Source: Aestuariibacter sp. (GTDB taxonomy: Bacteria; Pseudomonadota; Gammaproteobacteria; Enterobacterales; Alteromonadaceae). From it: a DNA stretch of 64,000 nt. Below are positions 1-8,621 of the stretch, in pieces (within the stretch, counting starts at the first letter, position 1; each line of letters starts with the position of its first letter). Position numbers and translations under genes: made by a program. The notes beneath the pieces were generated by a model that worked only from the letters and a program-made list of their open reading frames with translations, did no database searches and was not told the origin of the DNA. The DNA lies in assembly GCA_017794925.1 (NCBI GenBank), contig CP051238.1, positions 2,682,179 to 2,746,178 of the forward strand. The letters are read 5' to 3'.

Positions 1-627
1 AGTTTGGTGCGCGGCACTGATGGGCGGGTGGTTGTACCTGGCACGTCTTATGGTTTGGGTAAGGTAGCGATAAGCCTGACGAATCAAACGCATCAATGGC
101 GGACCGCCGGGCTGGCGCCGCTGTTTAGTCGACACTGGCACTATCTGATTGAAACGCTGGCTCGCCAATCAAGCGCAATGTATGTGCTTCCGACAGAGGA
201 TGGGCACCTGACGCAGGTAAGACAACCATTGCCGCAATGTTTTGCTGCCAATGCCGCTTTGCAAAGCGACATCCATGCTTATTCGTTTAATTATCAGGGG
301 GAAGGGAATATCCCGATAGAACTATCGCCTCGGGTTGATGAGGTTAACCAGAATCTTGCCTGTAGTACGGTTTATCCGGCTTATTCTGGCTGGCAGCATA
401 CTCACTTATCAAACTCAGGTGAAACCGTAACCCAGTCGTTCTACGTGTATAAAAACAATGATTGGAAGGCATGGCAACAGCAATTAAAGCAACGTGCCGG
501 GCAGCGGATACTTCGTACTAATCCGGTAACAGCCTCCCACGCTGTATGGTCAGAACTTTCGCTCTGGCCATTCTGGTGGGGCCTGTTGCTGATTTGTTTG
601 TTACTTTGGATTGAACGTAAATTTTAA
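1..627 (+). CDS. C-terminal part of a membrane-anchored protein, 5' truncated by window edge
   Basis: The reading frame is open from the first base of the window and ends with TAA at 625-627, so only the C-terminal ~208 residues are visible and the true start lies upstream. The segment GRVVVPGTSYGLGKVAISL followed by a Trp/Ala/Gly-rich stretch resembles the glutamine-amidotransferase-like or VWA membrane proteins that sit beside BatA/DUF58-type genes, but this is a loose resemblance only. A single hydrophobic helix (LWPFWWGLLLICLLLW) lies at the extreme C-terminus and is followed by the basic tail ERKF, which suggests a C-terminal anchor with most of the protein in the periplasm. No catalytic motif can be recognised in the visible part. 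The next gene is convergent and begins 6 bases downstream. Confidence 0.6.
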   Translation, partial: SLVRGTDGRVVVPGTSYGLGKVAISLTNQTHQWRTAGLAPLFSRHWHYLIETLARQSSAMYVLPTEDGHLTQVRQPLPQCFAANAALQSDIHAYSFNYQGEGNIPIELSPRVDEVNQNLACSTVYPAYSGWQHTHLSNSGETVTQSFYVYKNNDWKAWQQQLKQRAGQRILRTNPVTASHAVWSELSLWPFWWGLLLICLLLWIERKF

Positions 628-633
628 CGCGTA

Positions 634-1305
634 TTACCGGCGTTTCGTTGGCGGGCGTTTTTTGTCTTCATTGTTGTCTGGCTTGTGCCAGACCTTGATT
701 CTTCCTGCGGGCTTGGCCGGCTTTTTCGAATGCTCCTGAGACGACGCTGAACGTTTGGGTTTTGACTTTTTATTTAATGACTTCTTCACCGCTGGAGAGT
801 ATATCGGTTTGCCATTGTCAGCAACCGGACTGTCAACATCAGGACGCAATTTACGGGCTAAGCCAAGTAAGAAATAGCGTAATACCTGATCGCCACAGGG
901 CTTAAAATTACGGTGGTCGGGTTTTCGGAAAAACGCCGACATTTCACTTTTACTCATATTGAAATTACCCAACTTCATTACTTCAAGCATGTCGTCATCA
1001 CGAAATGACAGGGCAATTCTTAGTTTCCGCAAAATCTCGTTATTACTCAGATATTCACCTTTTGCCAGTTGTGGTGGCGGCGTCTCTGATTGTGCGCCGC
1101 GCATCTTAATGATCAGACCATCAAGAAACGTCGCCATGATGCTATCACGGCAAGGCAGGTAACCCGGTTCTTCTTCCTTCTTCATGTTGGCTTTGAGATA
1201 TTCGATATCCATTTTGTAGCCAGCCAATTTAAAGATATTGATGGCCGCAATATCATCTATTCGAAGGGCAAAGCGCACTCTGCGTAAAACATCATTGTGA
1301 TTCAT
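634..1305 (-). CDS. yehS: DUF1456 family protein (YehS-like)
   Basis: The 223-residue product starts MNHNDVLRRVRFALRI and contains two copies of the DUF1456 unit, about residues 3-70 and 88-155. Both copies show the pattern N-[DE]-[VI]-LR-[RK]-[VL]-R-[FI]-AL followed by a predicted helix and an F-L-x-G-L ending (FLDGLI and FLLGLA). The last ~65 residues are a Lys/Ser/Pro-rich basic tail absent from the roughly 155-residue E. coli YehS, which may bind nucleic acid; that is inference. The function of the family is unknown. The gene is transcribed alone on the minus strand; its upstream gap holds a small inverted repeat (cgtata-g-tatacg, 1427-1439) that could be an operator. Confidence 0.85.
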   Translation of the reverse strand: MNHNDVLRRVRFALRIDDIAAINIFKLAGYKMDIEYLKANMKKEEEPGYLPCRDSIMATFLDGLIIKMRGAQSETPPPQLAKGEYLSNNEILRKLRIALSFRDDDMLEVMKLGNFNMSKSEMSAFFRKPDHRNFKPCGDQVLRYFLLGLARKLRPDVDSPVADNGKPIYSPAVKKSLNKKSKPKRSASSQEHSKKPAKPAGRIKVWHKPDNNEDKKRPPTKRR

Positions 1306-1499
1306 AGTAAGACTTATTAGTTTGGCGATCTGCTGCGGTATTCAATTTAAACCTTGCCTCAAACATGAGATAAGCCTAAGTGGCAGAAAGACCTGAATAA
1401 TGTGGCAAAACGTGCCAGTTCTTTATCGTATAGTATACGTGAAATGCATACGCGGAGCATTGTTTAGTAGGTAGTAATGCAGACAATAAAAAGTTTTCG

Positions 1500-2393
1500 T
1501 TATGCAAACAATGCTCTGGCCTCTGCCACAATATTGTTTACCAGTGTATGTTGGGCGCGGCTTTTGGCGGTAATGGCGTAGAAGCGTTCGGTAATGTCCG
1601 TCGTTTCACCAATACACTCAACTTTGTAATGATCGGCGACATGGCTGGCTATGGCTGTCGGTGCGCAAAATACCCCAAACCCCTCACTGCCAAATAATTT
1701 CAATAACGCACTGTCATCAAATTCTGCGACGATTTTAGGAAAGACCTGATTAGCTTCAAGCCAACTGGTTAAGCCAAGGGTAATACCTGACTTCACACCG
1801 GGTAACAACAGGTTTTTTCCGTTTAACACGTCAGGAAACGTTTCATGCTTGTTATGTTCGACCTGTTTGATAAAAAAACTGAGATGCGATTCACCCAAAA
1901 AATAGCTATTCGCATTAATTTGTGTACCCGGTGCTATACCGCGATCGGCGATGATAAGATCGATCAGGTTTATCGCTAAGTCACTGATTAACGAATCAAA
2001 TGGTCCCTCCCGAAAAATAAAACGTACATTAGGAGAGTCCTTCATAGTGTTATGCATAAAGTCATAGGCCAGGACCTTGGGAATAGCATCTGTCATACCC
2101 ACTACAAAGGTTTGCTCTATGGTCTCATTGTCCGCTCGCAGAAGTTCAGATAATTGGGTGCCTTTTTGAAATATATCGCTGGCATGCTGATAAGCCAGCT
2201 TTCCTTTGTTGTTCAGATACAAGCGCTTATTGATGCGATCAAATAAGGGATAGCCTAGGGTAGTTTCAAAGGTACTGAGCTGTCCACTGACCGTTTGAGG
2301 CGTAACGTGGAGAATTTTTGCAGCATTAGCGATACTGCCTTCACGGGCTATCAGGTAGAAATAATACAGATGATGGTAGTTTAAATGATGCAT
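1500..2393 (-). CDS. LysR-family regulator, NhaR-like
   Basis: A 297-residue LysR-type transcription factor. The N-terminal winged HTH (about residues 1-62) reads LNYHHLYYFYLIAREGSI..AAKILHVTPQTVSGQLSTFE, which is very close to the NhaR subfamily pattern (NYxHLYYFxxVxxEGSx..TPQT[IV][ST]GQ). The remainder is a LysR substrate-binding domain. NhaR in E. coli answers sodium and pH and activates nhaA, but no Na+/H+ antiporter is present here. The gene is divergent from the ABC/HlyD/TolC/PhyH operon with a 119-bp gap, so it is the obvious candidate regulator of that operon (inference from position). Assignment to the NhaR branch is fairly sure; the inducer is unknown. Confidence 0.85.
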   Translation of the reverse strand: MHHLNYHHLYYFYLIAREGSIANAAKILHVTPQTVSGQLSTFETTLGYPLFDRINKRLYLNNKGKLAYQHASDIFQKGTQLSELLRADNETIEQTFVVGMTDAIPKVLAYDFMHNTMKDSPNVRFIFREGPFDSLISDLAINLIDLIIADRGIAPGTQINANSYFLGESHLSFFIKQVEHNKHETFPDVLNGKNLLLPGVKSGITLGLTSWLEANQVFPKIVAEFDDSALLKLFGSEGFGVFCAPTAIASHVADHYKVECIGETTDITERFYAITAKSRAQHTLVNNIVAEARALFA

Positions 2394-2512
2394 AATAAGG
2401 TTTTTTCGATGTTTGTATTAGAATATAACAGTTTTAAGCTTTGTAAATGATGGCGTATCATTGCTTTTAATAAATGGTCGGGTTTTATTTTTGTTATTTG
2501 GATAAATAGTTA

Positions 2513-4189
2513 ATGGAAAAGCATATCGATTTGCGACAAACCAAAAAGTACCTGGTCTCGCTGCTAAAACCGGAGGGTGGTTTTTTTGGTGTCGCAGCGG
2601 TTTATGGCATCGCGATCAGTTTACTCACCCTTGCGATACCCATTGCGGTTCAAACACTGATTAACAGTATTGCGAATATTGGCTCTGTCAGGGCGGTAAC
2701 AATACTGGCGGGGGTTTTATTTTCTACATTATTTATATCTGGGATTTTTAGCGCCCTGAGAATGCGCGTGATGGAATATTACGAACGCCGTATTTACACG
2801 CGATTAGTGTCACAACTGGGGCTTAAAACCATTATGGCCCCGCATAGTTTCTTTGAAGGGCGTCGCAATACCTCCATTACCCATCGCTATTTCGACATTA
2901 TGACCCTGCAAAAAAATATCCCGGCGTTAATGGTGGATGGGTTTGCGCTGGTACTGCAAATTATTGTGGGTTTTACATTGGTGTCTTTCTACCACCCGTT
3001 TTTATTCGTACTAAACATGATCATTTTATTGGTGATGTATCTGGTTTGGAAAATTTGGGGGCCTGGGGCTAAGCGCACAGCCATTAAACTTTCTCAAACA
3101 AAATATGACACCGCTAAATGGTTAAACGACATTGCTGCTGCTCATGAGTTTTTTAAGTCAGCGGATCACCTCGATTATGGCGGGCGCAACACTGAACACT
3201 TCATCAAAAACTACATCGCTGAGCACAAAGGACATTTTACGTTTACGTTCTCTCAGGCGGTGTCTTTCTTACTGCTTTACGCGTTTGCGAGCGCAACGCT
3301 GCTCGGCTTAGGCGGTTTTCTGGTGGTGCAGGGACAATTATCAATCGGTCAGTTAGTGGCAGCGGAACTGATCATGTCAGCGGTATTTTTTGGGATTTCC
3401 CGCTTTAGTCAGTATCTCAAGCTGTATTATGAGCTCTATGGTGCGGCCGATAAGATTGGATCGGCGCTTGTCATTCCTCAGGAAGAAAGTCGCGATGAAG
3501 GTGCACGGATGCCATCCTCTTCAAAATTAGTGTTCAAGCGTTTAGCCATGGCACATTTGGAAGACAGTTGTTATCTGGATGTCACTCTGGATGCTGGTAA
3601 AAAATACTTTATTACTACTCGAAAAAGCTGGGTTCAAAAGCAACTGGTGAGCTATTTAAAACGTTATGAAAAGCCCGCTAAGGGCGATATTTTACTGGGC
3701 GAGTACAGTTTGTCAGATTACGATATCTATGAACTTCGCCAGGCTGTAAGTACATTGGACCGTTCACTCATTGTTGAATGCAGTATTGAAGAGTATCTGC
3801 GCCTGGCTGCACCCGATGCCACCAACGCGGATATTCGCCATGCCCTTGAATACGTTGGGCTGGATGAAACGGTTGATAGTTTACAGGACGGTATTTTTAC
3901 GCGCATATCTGCATTAGGCGCACCGCTACAGCCACTGGAGTTTTTACTGCTAAAACTGGCTGCTGTGGTGTTATCCAAACCTCAGGTACTGGTGATTAAT
4001 CAACATTTTGATGCCATCCCGCAAAGCATTAAAGAACGCCTGTTGCAGCGAATCACCAGGATGGATTGTACCGTTTTATATTTCACAAATATGCCGGTAT
4101 CCGGTGTATTTAACGCCACGTTGAATCTGCAGGATGTGTTATACGTGGAGGAAGATAATCAGCGTGAAAAGGGAGAGAATCATGAGTAA
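2513..4189 (+). CDS. ABC exporter subunit with degenerate (pseudo) ATPase domain
   Basis: The 558-residue protein has an ABC type-1 exporter membrane domain (about residues 15-310), with hydrophobic helices near residues 25-45, 62-80, 135-180 and 240-300, followed by a region that aligns in order with an ABC nucleotide-binding domain (about 335-545). All ATPase motifs are lost. At the Walker A place LDAGKKYFITTRKSWVQKQ replaces GxxGxGKST. At the signature place ALGAPLQPLEF replaces LSGGQ. The Walker B place reads VLVINQHFDAI instead of LLLLDEATSAL, with both the Asp and the catalytic Glu changed. The Q- and H-loop residues are also missing. The frame is intact, so this is not a decayed pseudogene. 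It is the first gene of an operon with an adaptor and a TolC-like channel, as in type I secretion, but there is no adjacent active ATPase. The start ATG at 2513 is the first in frame. Confidence 0.8.
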   Translation: MEKHIDLRQTKKYLVSLLKPEGGFFGVAAVYGIAISLLTLAIPIAVQTLINSIANIGSVRAVTILAGVLFSTLFISGIFSALRMRVMEYYERRIYTRLVSQLGLKTIMAPHSFFEGRRNTSITHRYFDIMTLQKNIPALMVDGFALVLQIIVGFTLVSFYHPFLFVLNMIILLVMYLVWKIWGPGAKRTAIKLSQTKYDTAKWLNDIAAAHEFFKSADHLDYGGRNTEHFIKNYIAEHKGHFTFTFSQAVSFLLLYAFASATLLGLGGFLVVQGQLSIGQLVAAELIMSAVFFGISRFSQYLKLYYELYGAADKIGSALVIPQEESRDEGARMPSSSKLVFKRLAMAHLEDSCYLDVTLDAGKKYFITTRKSWVQKQLVSYLKRYEKPAKGDILLGEYSLSDYDIYELRQAVSTLDRSLIVECSIEEYLRLAAPDATNADIRHALEYVGLDETVDSLQDGIFTRISALGAPLQPLEFLLLKLAAVVLSKPQVLVINQHFDAIPQSIKERLLQRITRMDCTVLYFTNMPVSGVFNATLNLQDVLYVEEDNQREKGENHE

Positions 4190-5219
4190 ATCCGAAAATC
4201 GATTTATGCAAAATATTACTTCTCTACCGGCTCAGATTATTCCCAGTGTGCACAAAGTCGTGTGTTGGATGATTGCCTTTTTAGTGTGTGCTGTGGTGGC
4301 GGGGTTGTATTTTACGCCGTGGATCCAAACGGCTTATGGCACCGGCGCGGTGGACTCTTTAGATCCTGTTGACCGGATGCAAGCCATTTCGGCATTGGTT
4401 GATGGGCAAATTCAAACCTGGCATGTGCGTGAAGGAATGGAAGTTAAAGCCGGCGATCCTATTGTAACGCTCATTGATGTAGACGCGCAGCGCTTGGAGA
4501 AGCTTCAGTCTCAGCTGACAGCAGCACGCTTAGCCCATCAGGCCAACGAAACCGCGGTAGCCAACGCTGAAAGTAACCTGGCGCGTCAAAGAGCCTTGCA
4601 AGAGCAGGGGTTGGTCTCACGCAAAGACGTTGAGTCAGCATTGATTAAAGTGCAGGAATTAAAAGCGAAGGCGGCGTCGTCATTATCTGATATCAATCAG
4701 GTGTCTATGACCTTATCGCGTCAGGCTACTATGACTAAGGTCGCGCCGGTAGACGGGACCATGTTGCGGTTGTTTAACGGCGGCGTCTCTACTTTTGTTA
4801 AAGCAGGTGATGTACTGGGCCAGTTTATTCCAAAAAATGCTGAGCGCACGGTGAAGGTGATTATTAGTGGTTTGGATGCGCCATTGGTGAAACCGGGCGC
4901 CAAAGCACGGTTGCAGTTTGAAGGTTGGCCGGTGTTTCAATTCAGTGGTTGGCCGGGGACGGCCGTAGGGACGTTTGGCGGGGTTGTGACTTATGTTGAA
5001 CCTGTAGCTGATGCGACCGGTGCATTTCAGGTATGGATAAAGCCTGACGACACGGAAATGCCCTGGCCGGAAGAGTCTATTGCACGGCTGGGGAGTCGGG
5101 TGAAAGCCTGGATCCTGCTGGAAGAAGTGCGGTTAGGTTACGAACTATGGCGACAGCTGAATAATTTCCCGCCGCAGAAGCCAGACGCTCAAACGAATCA
5201 AAACACCAAGAGTTGGTAG
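4182..5219 (+). CDS. HlyD-family periplasmic adaptor (membrane fusion protein)
   Basis: The 345-residue protein has an N-terminal transmembrane helix (about residues 25-47), a biotinyl-lipoyl-like half (VDGQIQTWHVREGMEVKAGDPI, near residues 70-95), a coiled-coil hairpin rich in Ala/Gln/Glu/Leu (about 100-175), and a beta-barrel part (VAPVDGTMLRL and following). This is the order seen in HlyD/EmrA adaptors that link an inner-membrane transporter to TolC. I chose ATG 4182, with GGGAGAG just upstream at 4171-4177, over the earlier in-frame GTG/ATG candidates. It overlaps the 3' end of the ABC gene by 8 bases, so the two are probably translationally coupled. Confidence 0.85.
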   Translation: MSKSENRFMQNITSLPAQIIPSVHKVVCWMIAFLVCAVVAGLYFTPWIQTAYGTGAVDSLDPVDRMQAISALVDGQIQTWHVREGMEVKAGDPIVTLIDVDAQRLEKLQSQLTAARLAHQANETAVANAESNLARQRALQEQGLVSRKDVESALIKVQELKAKAASSLSDINQVSMTLSRQATMTKVAPVDGTMLRLFNGGVSTFVKAGDVLGQFIPKNAERTVKVIISGLDAPLVKPGAKARLQFEGWPVFQFSGWPGTAVGTFGGVVTYVEPVADATGAFQVWIKPDDTEMPWPEESIARLGSRVKAWILLEEVRLGYELWRQLNNFPPQKPDAQTNQNTKSW

Positions 5220-5230
5220 GAGCCCGATTG

Positions 5231-6649
5231 ATGGTAGCGCGTATTCTACTCACCTTGTCATTCAGCAGTGTTTGCCTTTTTGCAGGGCGTGCGTCAGGGC
5301 AGACATTGCCAACGGTGCCTGATTTGCTTGAGAGCATGCAAAGCAATCACCCTTATGTGCAGGTGCTTAGCGAGAAAAATAATCAGCTGCTGTATAAATT
5401 AGACAGTGCTGAAAGTGAATTTGATCTTAAGCTGGAGCAGGACATTAGTGGGCGGCTTGCCGGCTACTATGACGGTTCTGCCGCTTCCCAGCGCTTTATT
5501 AAGCCCTTGGGCGACATGAATGCGAAGCTAATTACCGAATACCGTGTTGCCACAGGGGATTTTCCGATTTACGAAGAACAGTACAATACGCTATCTGGTG
5601 GTGAAGCCAGTATTGGTGTGGCACTCTCTTTATTGCAAAACCGCAGCATTGATAAACGGCGTCTTGGTGTGAGTAACGCCAGATTGTCCATTGAGCAGTA
5701 TCAGGCTGAACTTACCGTTAAGATGAATGAGTTTTTGTACAAAGGGCTTAGTCATTACTTGAAGTGGTATGAAGTGGGTCTCAAAATATCAGCTGTCCAT
5801 TCGCTTCTTGATACCCTTAAAACACGAAAAGAGGGTTTAGAAACCCGGGTTAAACGTGGCGATCTTGCCGAAGTAACACTCACTGAATTTGAGGCCAGTG
5901 TGCTTGAACAGCAACTGGCGTTATCGCAGCTGTATCAGATACAGCGAACCGCTGCGCAGGCGCTGGCGTATTTTTGGCGCGACAAAGAGGGACAGTCTCA
6001 GGTTATTGCCTCCGATGCGGCTATCCCCAGTGATATTCATTGGCCTTATACTATTACGCCTTTGCAGGGGGCAGCGCTTCGCTCCGCCTTAAACCGGCAC
6101 CCCGCACTCTCAGTCATTCGCACAGAGCAAGCCGTGGCACAGAACAACTATCGGTTAGCCGAAAATCAGTTATTGCCAAAACTCGATTTAAAAGCGCTGG
6201 TGGCGAAAGATATGGGCAGCGGTCCAACTTCTCTGGCTGAAACTGAAGGGAAAATTGGCCTGTCTTTTTCCTATACACTCGGCAACCGCAAAGCTAAGGC
6301 AAAACAGGCGACGTTAAAATCTGAACTCAGGGTACTGGATTATGAATTGACCCTTGCCCAGGATCAGCTCAATCAGGAGTTCGAACAAGCCTATGCATAC
6401 TGGCAACAGGCCAATGAAGTTCTCGAACTCCAGCGCAAAAATGCTGACTTGTCAGTGACACTCTCTCAATTGGAACGCCAGCGCTTTGATGCGGGTGACA
6501 GCGATATGTTTAAACTCAACGCTCGTGAATCAGGGGTGTTAAAATCGAAATTAAAAGCGATAGAAGCGCAGGTATCGCTGCTGGAAGCAGAATTGCGTTT
6601 GCATCGCGTGGTGGCTGGCATCATGACGTCACCTGAAATGCGCGGATAA
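5231..6649 (+). CDS. TolC-family outer-membrane channel protein
   Basis: The 472-residue product has a Sec signal peptide (VARILLTLSFSSVCLFAGRASG) and two long alpha-helical repeats with the TolC/OEP character: SIGVALSLLQNRSIDKRR, NRHPALSVIRTEQAVAQNNYRLAENQLLPKLDL and a C-terminal LxQxxxLxxxRxxxGxxD-like segment (LSQLERQRFDAGDSDMF). It would form the outer-membrane duct for the adaptor and ABC-like subunit upstream. An in-frame TTG at 5213 overlaps the adaptor stop, but ATG 5231 follows an AGGAG at 5218-5222 with ideal spacing and leaves a normal signal peptide, so it is preferred. Confidence 0.85.
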   Translation: MVARILLTLSFSSVCLFAGRASGQTLPTVPDLLESMQSNHPYVQVLSEKNNQLLYKLDSAESEFDLKLEQDISGRLAGYYDGSAASQRFIKPLGDMNAKLITEYRVATGDFPIYEEQYNTLSGGEASIGVALSLLQNRSIDKRRLGVSNARLSIEQYQAELTVKMNEFLYKGLSHYLKWYEVGLKISAVHSLLDTLKTRKEGLETRVKRGDLAEVTLTEFEASVLEQQLALSQLYQIQRTAAQALAYFWRDKEGQSQVIASDAAIPSDIHWPYTITPLQGAALRSALNRHPALSVIRTEQAVAQNNYRLAENQLLPKLDLKALVAKDMGSGPTSLAETEGKIGLSFSYTLGNRKAKAKQATLKSELRVLDYELTLAQDQLNQEFEQAYAYWQQANEVLELQRKNADLSVTLSQLERQRFDAGDSDMFKLNARESGVLKSKLKAIEAQVSLLEAELRLHRVVAGIMTSPEMRG

Positions 6650-6656
6650 GTCACTT

Positions 6657-7451
6657 ATGCACAACTTAATAAACCAACAGCATATTGAAACCTTTCAACG
6701 AGAGGGCGTTGTGCTGGTCAAAGGGTTATTTGCTGAATATGTTGAGCATATCAGAGTCGGCATAGAAAAGAATATGGAAGAGCCTGGCCCCTATGCTGCT
6801 GAAAATTTGCATAAGGGTGAGGCCGGGCGTTTCTTCGATGACTATTGCAACTGGCAGCGTATTGCTGAGTTTTCCCAGGTGATTAACAAATCACCGGCAG
6901 CAGAAATTGCGGCTGATTTGATGTGCTCCCGTCAGGCGCAAATTTTCCACGATCACGTGCTGGTAAAAGAGCCGGGCACAACAAAAGCGACCCCATGGCA
7001 TCAGGATGCTCCGTATTATTTTGTGCAGGGTAAACAGACCGTGAGTTTTTGGTCGCCGGTGGATCCGGTCAGTGATGCCACGCTGCGCTGTGTGGCTGGC
7101 AGTCATTTATGGGATAAGCCGGTACTGCCCAAAAAGTGGTTGGCAGACAGCAATTTTTTTGCCGACAGTGATGCGTATATGCCGGTCCCTGATCCGGATG
7201 CTGAGGGCATGCCAATACGTGAATGGAAACTAGAGCCCGGTGACGCAGTGGCGTTTAATTTTGATATTCTCCACGGAGCCCGAGGAAATACGACGTCTGC
7301 ACGACGGCGCGCCTTTTCATTACGTTTTGTGGGGGATGATGCGCGTTATGTCGAGCGGCCGGGTAGAACCTCGCCACCCTTTCCCGGCCATAATATGCAA
7401 CCCGGCCAGCCTCTTCGCGAAGACTGGTTCCCGGTGGTATTTAAGCGATAA
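6657..7451 (+). CDS. Phytanoyl-CoA dioxygenase (PhyH) family Fe(II)/2-oxoglutarate oxygenase
   Basis: The 264-residue protein has the PhyH signatures: an Fe(II)-binding HxD in ATPWHQDAPYYF (His and Asp near residue 120), the distal His in NFDILHGARGN (near residue 206), and a 2-oxoglutarate-binding Arg nearby (RRRAFSLRF). The family hydroxylates lipids or small molecules, and the substrate here cannot be read from sequence. It begins 7 bases after the TolC-like gene on the same strand and is very probably the last gene of that operon. It might therefore modify, or be induced by, whatever the exporter handles (inference). It is convergent with the next gene, with a gap of only 3 bases. Confidence 0.85.
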   Translation: MHNLINQQHIETFQREGVVLVKGLFAEYVEHIRVGIEKNMEEPGPYAAENLHKGEAGRFFDDYCNWQRIAEFSQVINKSPAAEIAADLMCSRQAQIFHDHVLVKEPGTTKATPWHQDAPYYFVQGKQTVSFWSPVDPVSDATLRCVAGSHLWDKPVLPKKWLADSNFFADSDAYMPVPDPDAEGMPIREWKLEPGDAVAFNFDILHGARGNTTSARRRAFSLRFVGDDARYVERPGRTSPPFPGHNMQPGQPLREDWFPVVFKR

Positions 7452-7454
7452 GGG

Positions 7455-8621
7455 CTATTGCGTTGATAATAAAACTTTCACTTCCTCAATAGGCAGTGCT
7501 TTTACGGTACGCCATTTACCCGTGACAGGATCGAGACTGGTGACATCTTCAGCCATCAGCAGTGAGTTATAAACCGCCTCTTCGGTGGCTTCGATAACAG
7601 CCTGAGAAAGCGGTGAGAACAGGCCGTTGGGTAATGCTTCCATGGTAGTTATGGTTGAACGTCGCTCTGGCGTCCTGCGTACCGATTCTGCAACGGAAAA
7701 GGCAATCGCGTAATCTCCTGAACCATTGGTAAAGGAAGCGCCTGTGCGGGCAATGCCGCCAAAGGCGCGTTTGGCCAGGCGCTTTAAATTACGATCCGAG
7801 AGTGGTGCATCTGTGGCAATCACAATCATTACCGAACCATCTGCATCGCCCTTATCCAGCTCATTTTTCAGGTAATACTGGTTGAGCTTCTGGCCTACGG
7901 GTATCCCATTCATTTGCAGTACACCACCAAAGTTGGTTTGCACCAGCACCCCAACGGTGTAGGCACCGAGCTTGGACGGGAGTTGTCGTGAACTGCTGCC
8001 AATACCGCCTTTCCAGCCAAAGGCTACCGTGCCGGCTCCGGCACCCACGTTACCCTGGATGACAGGCGCGTTACTGGCTTTTTCGATTGCCGTCAGTACA
8101 TCCTGGATTTGGATATGGCGGCCTCGAATATCATTAAGTCGCCCGTCATTAGTTTCACCAACAACCGCATTCACCGAGCGAACGTTTTCATTGCCTGTCT
8201 GTTCAAGCGTGTATCTGATAAGCGCATTTGCCACCGTGGGTACCGAAAGGGTATTGGTCAGGGCAATGGGGGTTTCTATTTCGCCCAATTCGGTCACTTG
8301 TGATAACCCCATTAGCTTGCCGTAGCCGTTTTCTACATAAATTGCGGCGGGAACTTTGTGTTGATAAAGGTTTTCACTGTGAGGCATTACCACGGTGACG
8401 CCGGTTCGAATGGAGTCTCCCTCCACCTTGGTCATATGGCCCACTTTTACGCCCGGCACATCCACGATGGTATTGGTTTTTCCAGTGGCCAGGATGCCAG
8501 GGACTATGCCGAGCTCACGGACCCGTATTTGTTCAGCAAATGATTTGTATGGCAATACAGATAAACTAAGCGCAGACAATAAAATGGACATTTTCAGCAT
8601 GACAGCAAAGGGCTCATTCAA
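7455..8621 (-). CDS. P1 family (DmpA/BapA-like, S58) N-terminal nucleophile aminopeptidase, exported
   Basis: The 388-residue product has a Sec signal peptide (MLKMSILLSALSLSVLPYKSFAEQ) and then the peptidase family S58 pattern: TIVDVPGVKVGHMT near residue 55, GVTVVMPH, GETNDGRLNDIRG, and the self-cleavage region GNVGAGAGTVAFGWKGGIGSSSR (around residues 195-217). The last contains the GGIG[ST]SSR site at which DmpA-type precursors are cut to expose the catalytic Ser. These enzymes are beta-aminopeptidases or D-aminopeptidases. Translation may start at the first Met or at Met8; neither has a strong ribosome site. The signal peptide indicates a periplasmic enzyme, unlike cytoplasmic DmpA. Confidence 0.85.
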   Translation of the reverse strand: MNEPFAVMLKMSILLSALSLSVLPYKSFAEQIRVRELGIVPGILATGKTNTIVDVPGVKVGHMTKVEGDSIRTGVTVVMPHSENLYQHKVPAAIYVENGYGKLMGLSQVTELGEIETPIALTNTLSVPTVANALIRYTLEQTGNENVRSVNAVVGETNDGRLNDIRGRHIQIQDVLTAIEKASNAPVIQGNVGAGAGTVAFGWKGGIGSSSRQLPSKLGAYTVGVLVQTNFGGVLQMNGIPVGQKLNQYYLKNELDKGDADGSVMIVIATDAPLSDRNLKRLAKRAFGGIARTGASFTNGSGDYAIAFSVAESVRRTPERRSTITTMEALPNGLFSPLSQAVIEATEEAVYNSLLMAEDVTSLDPVTGKWRTVKALPIEEVKVLLSTQ

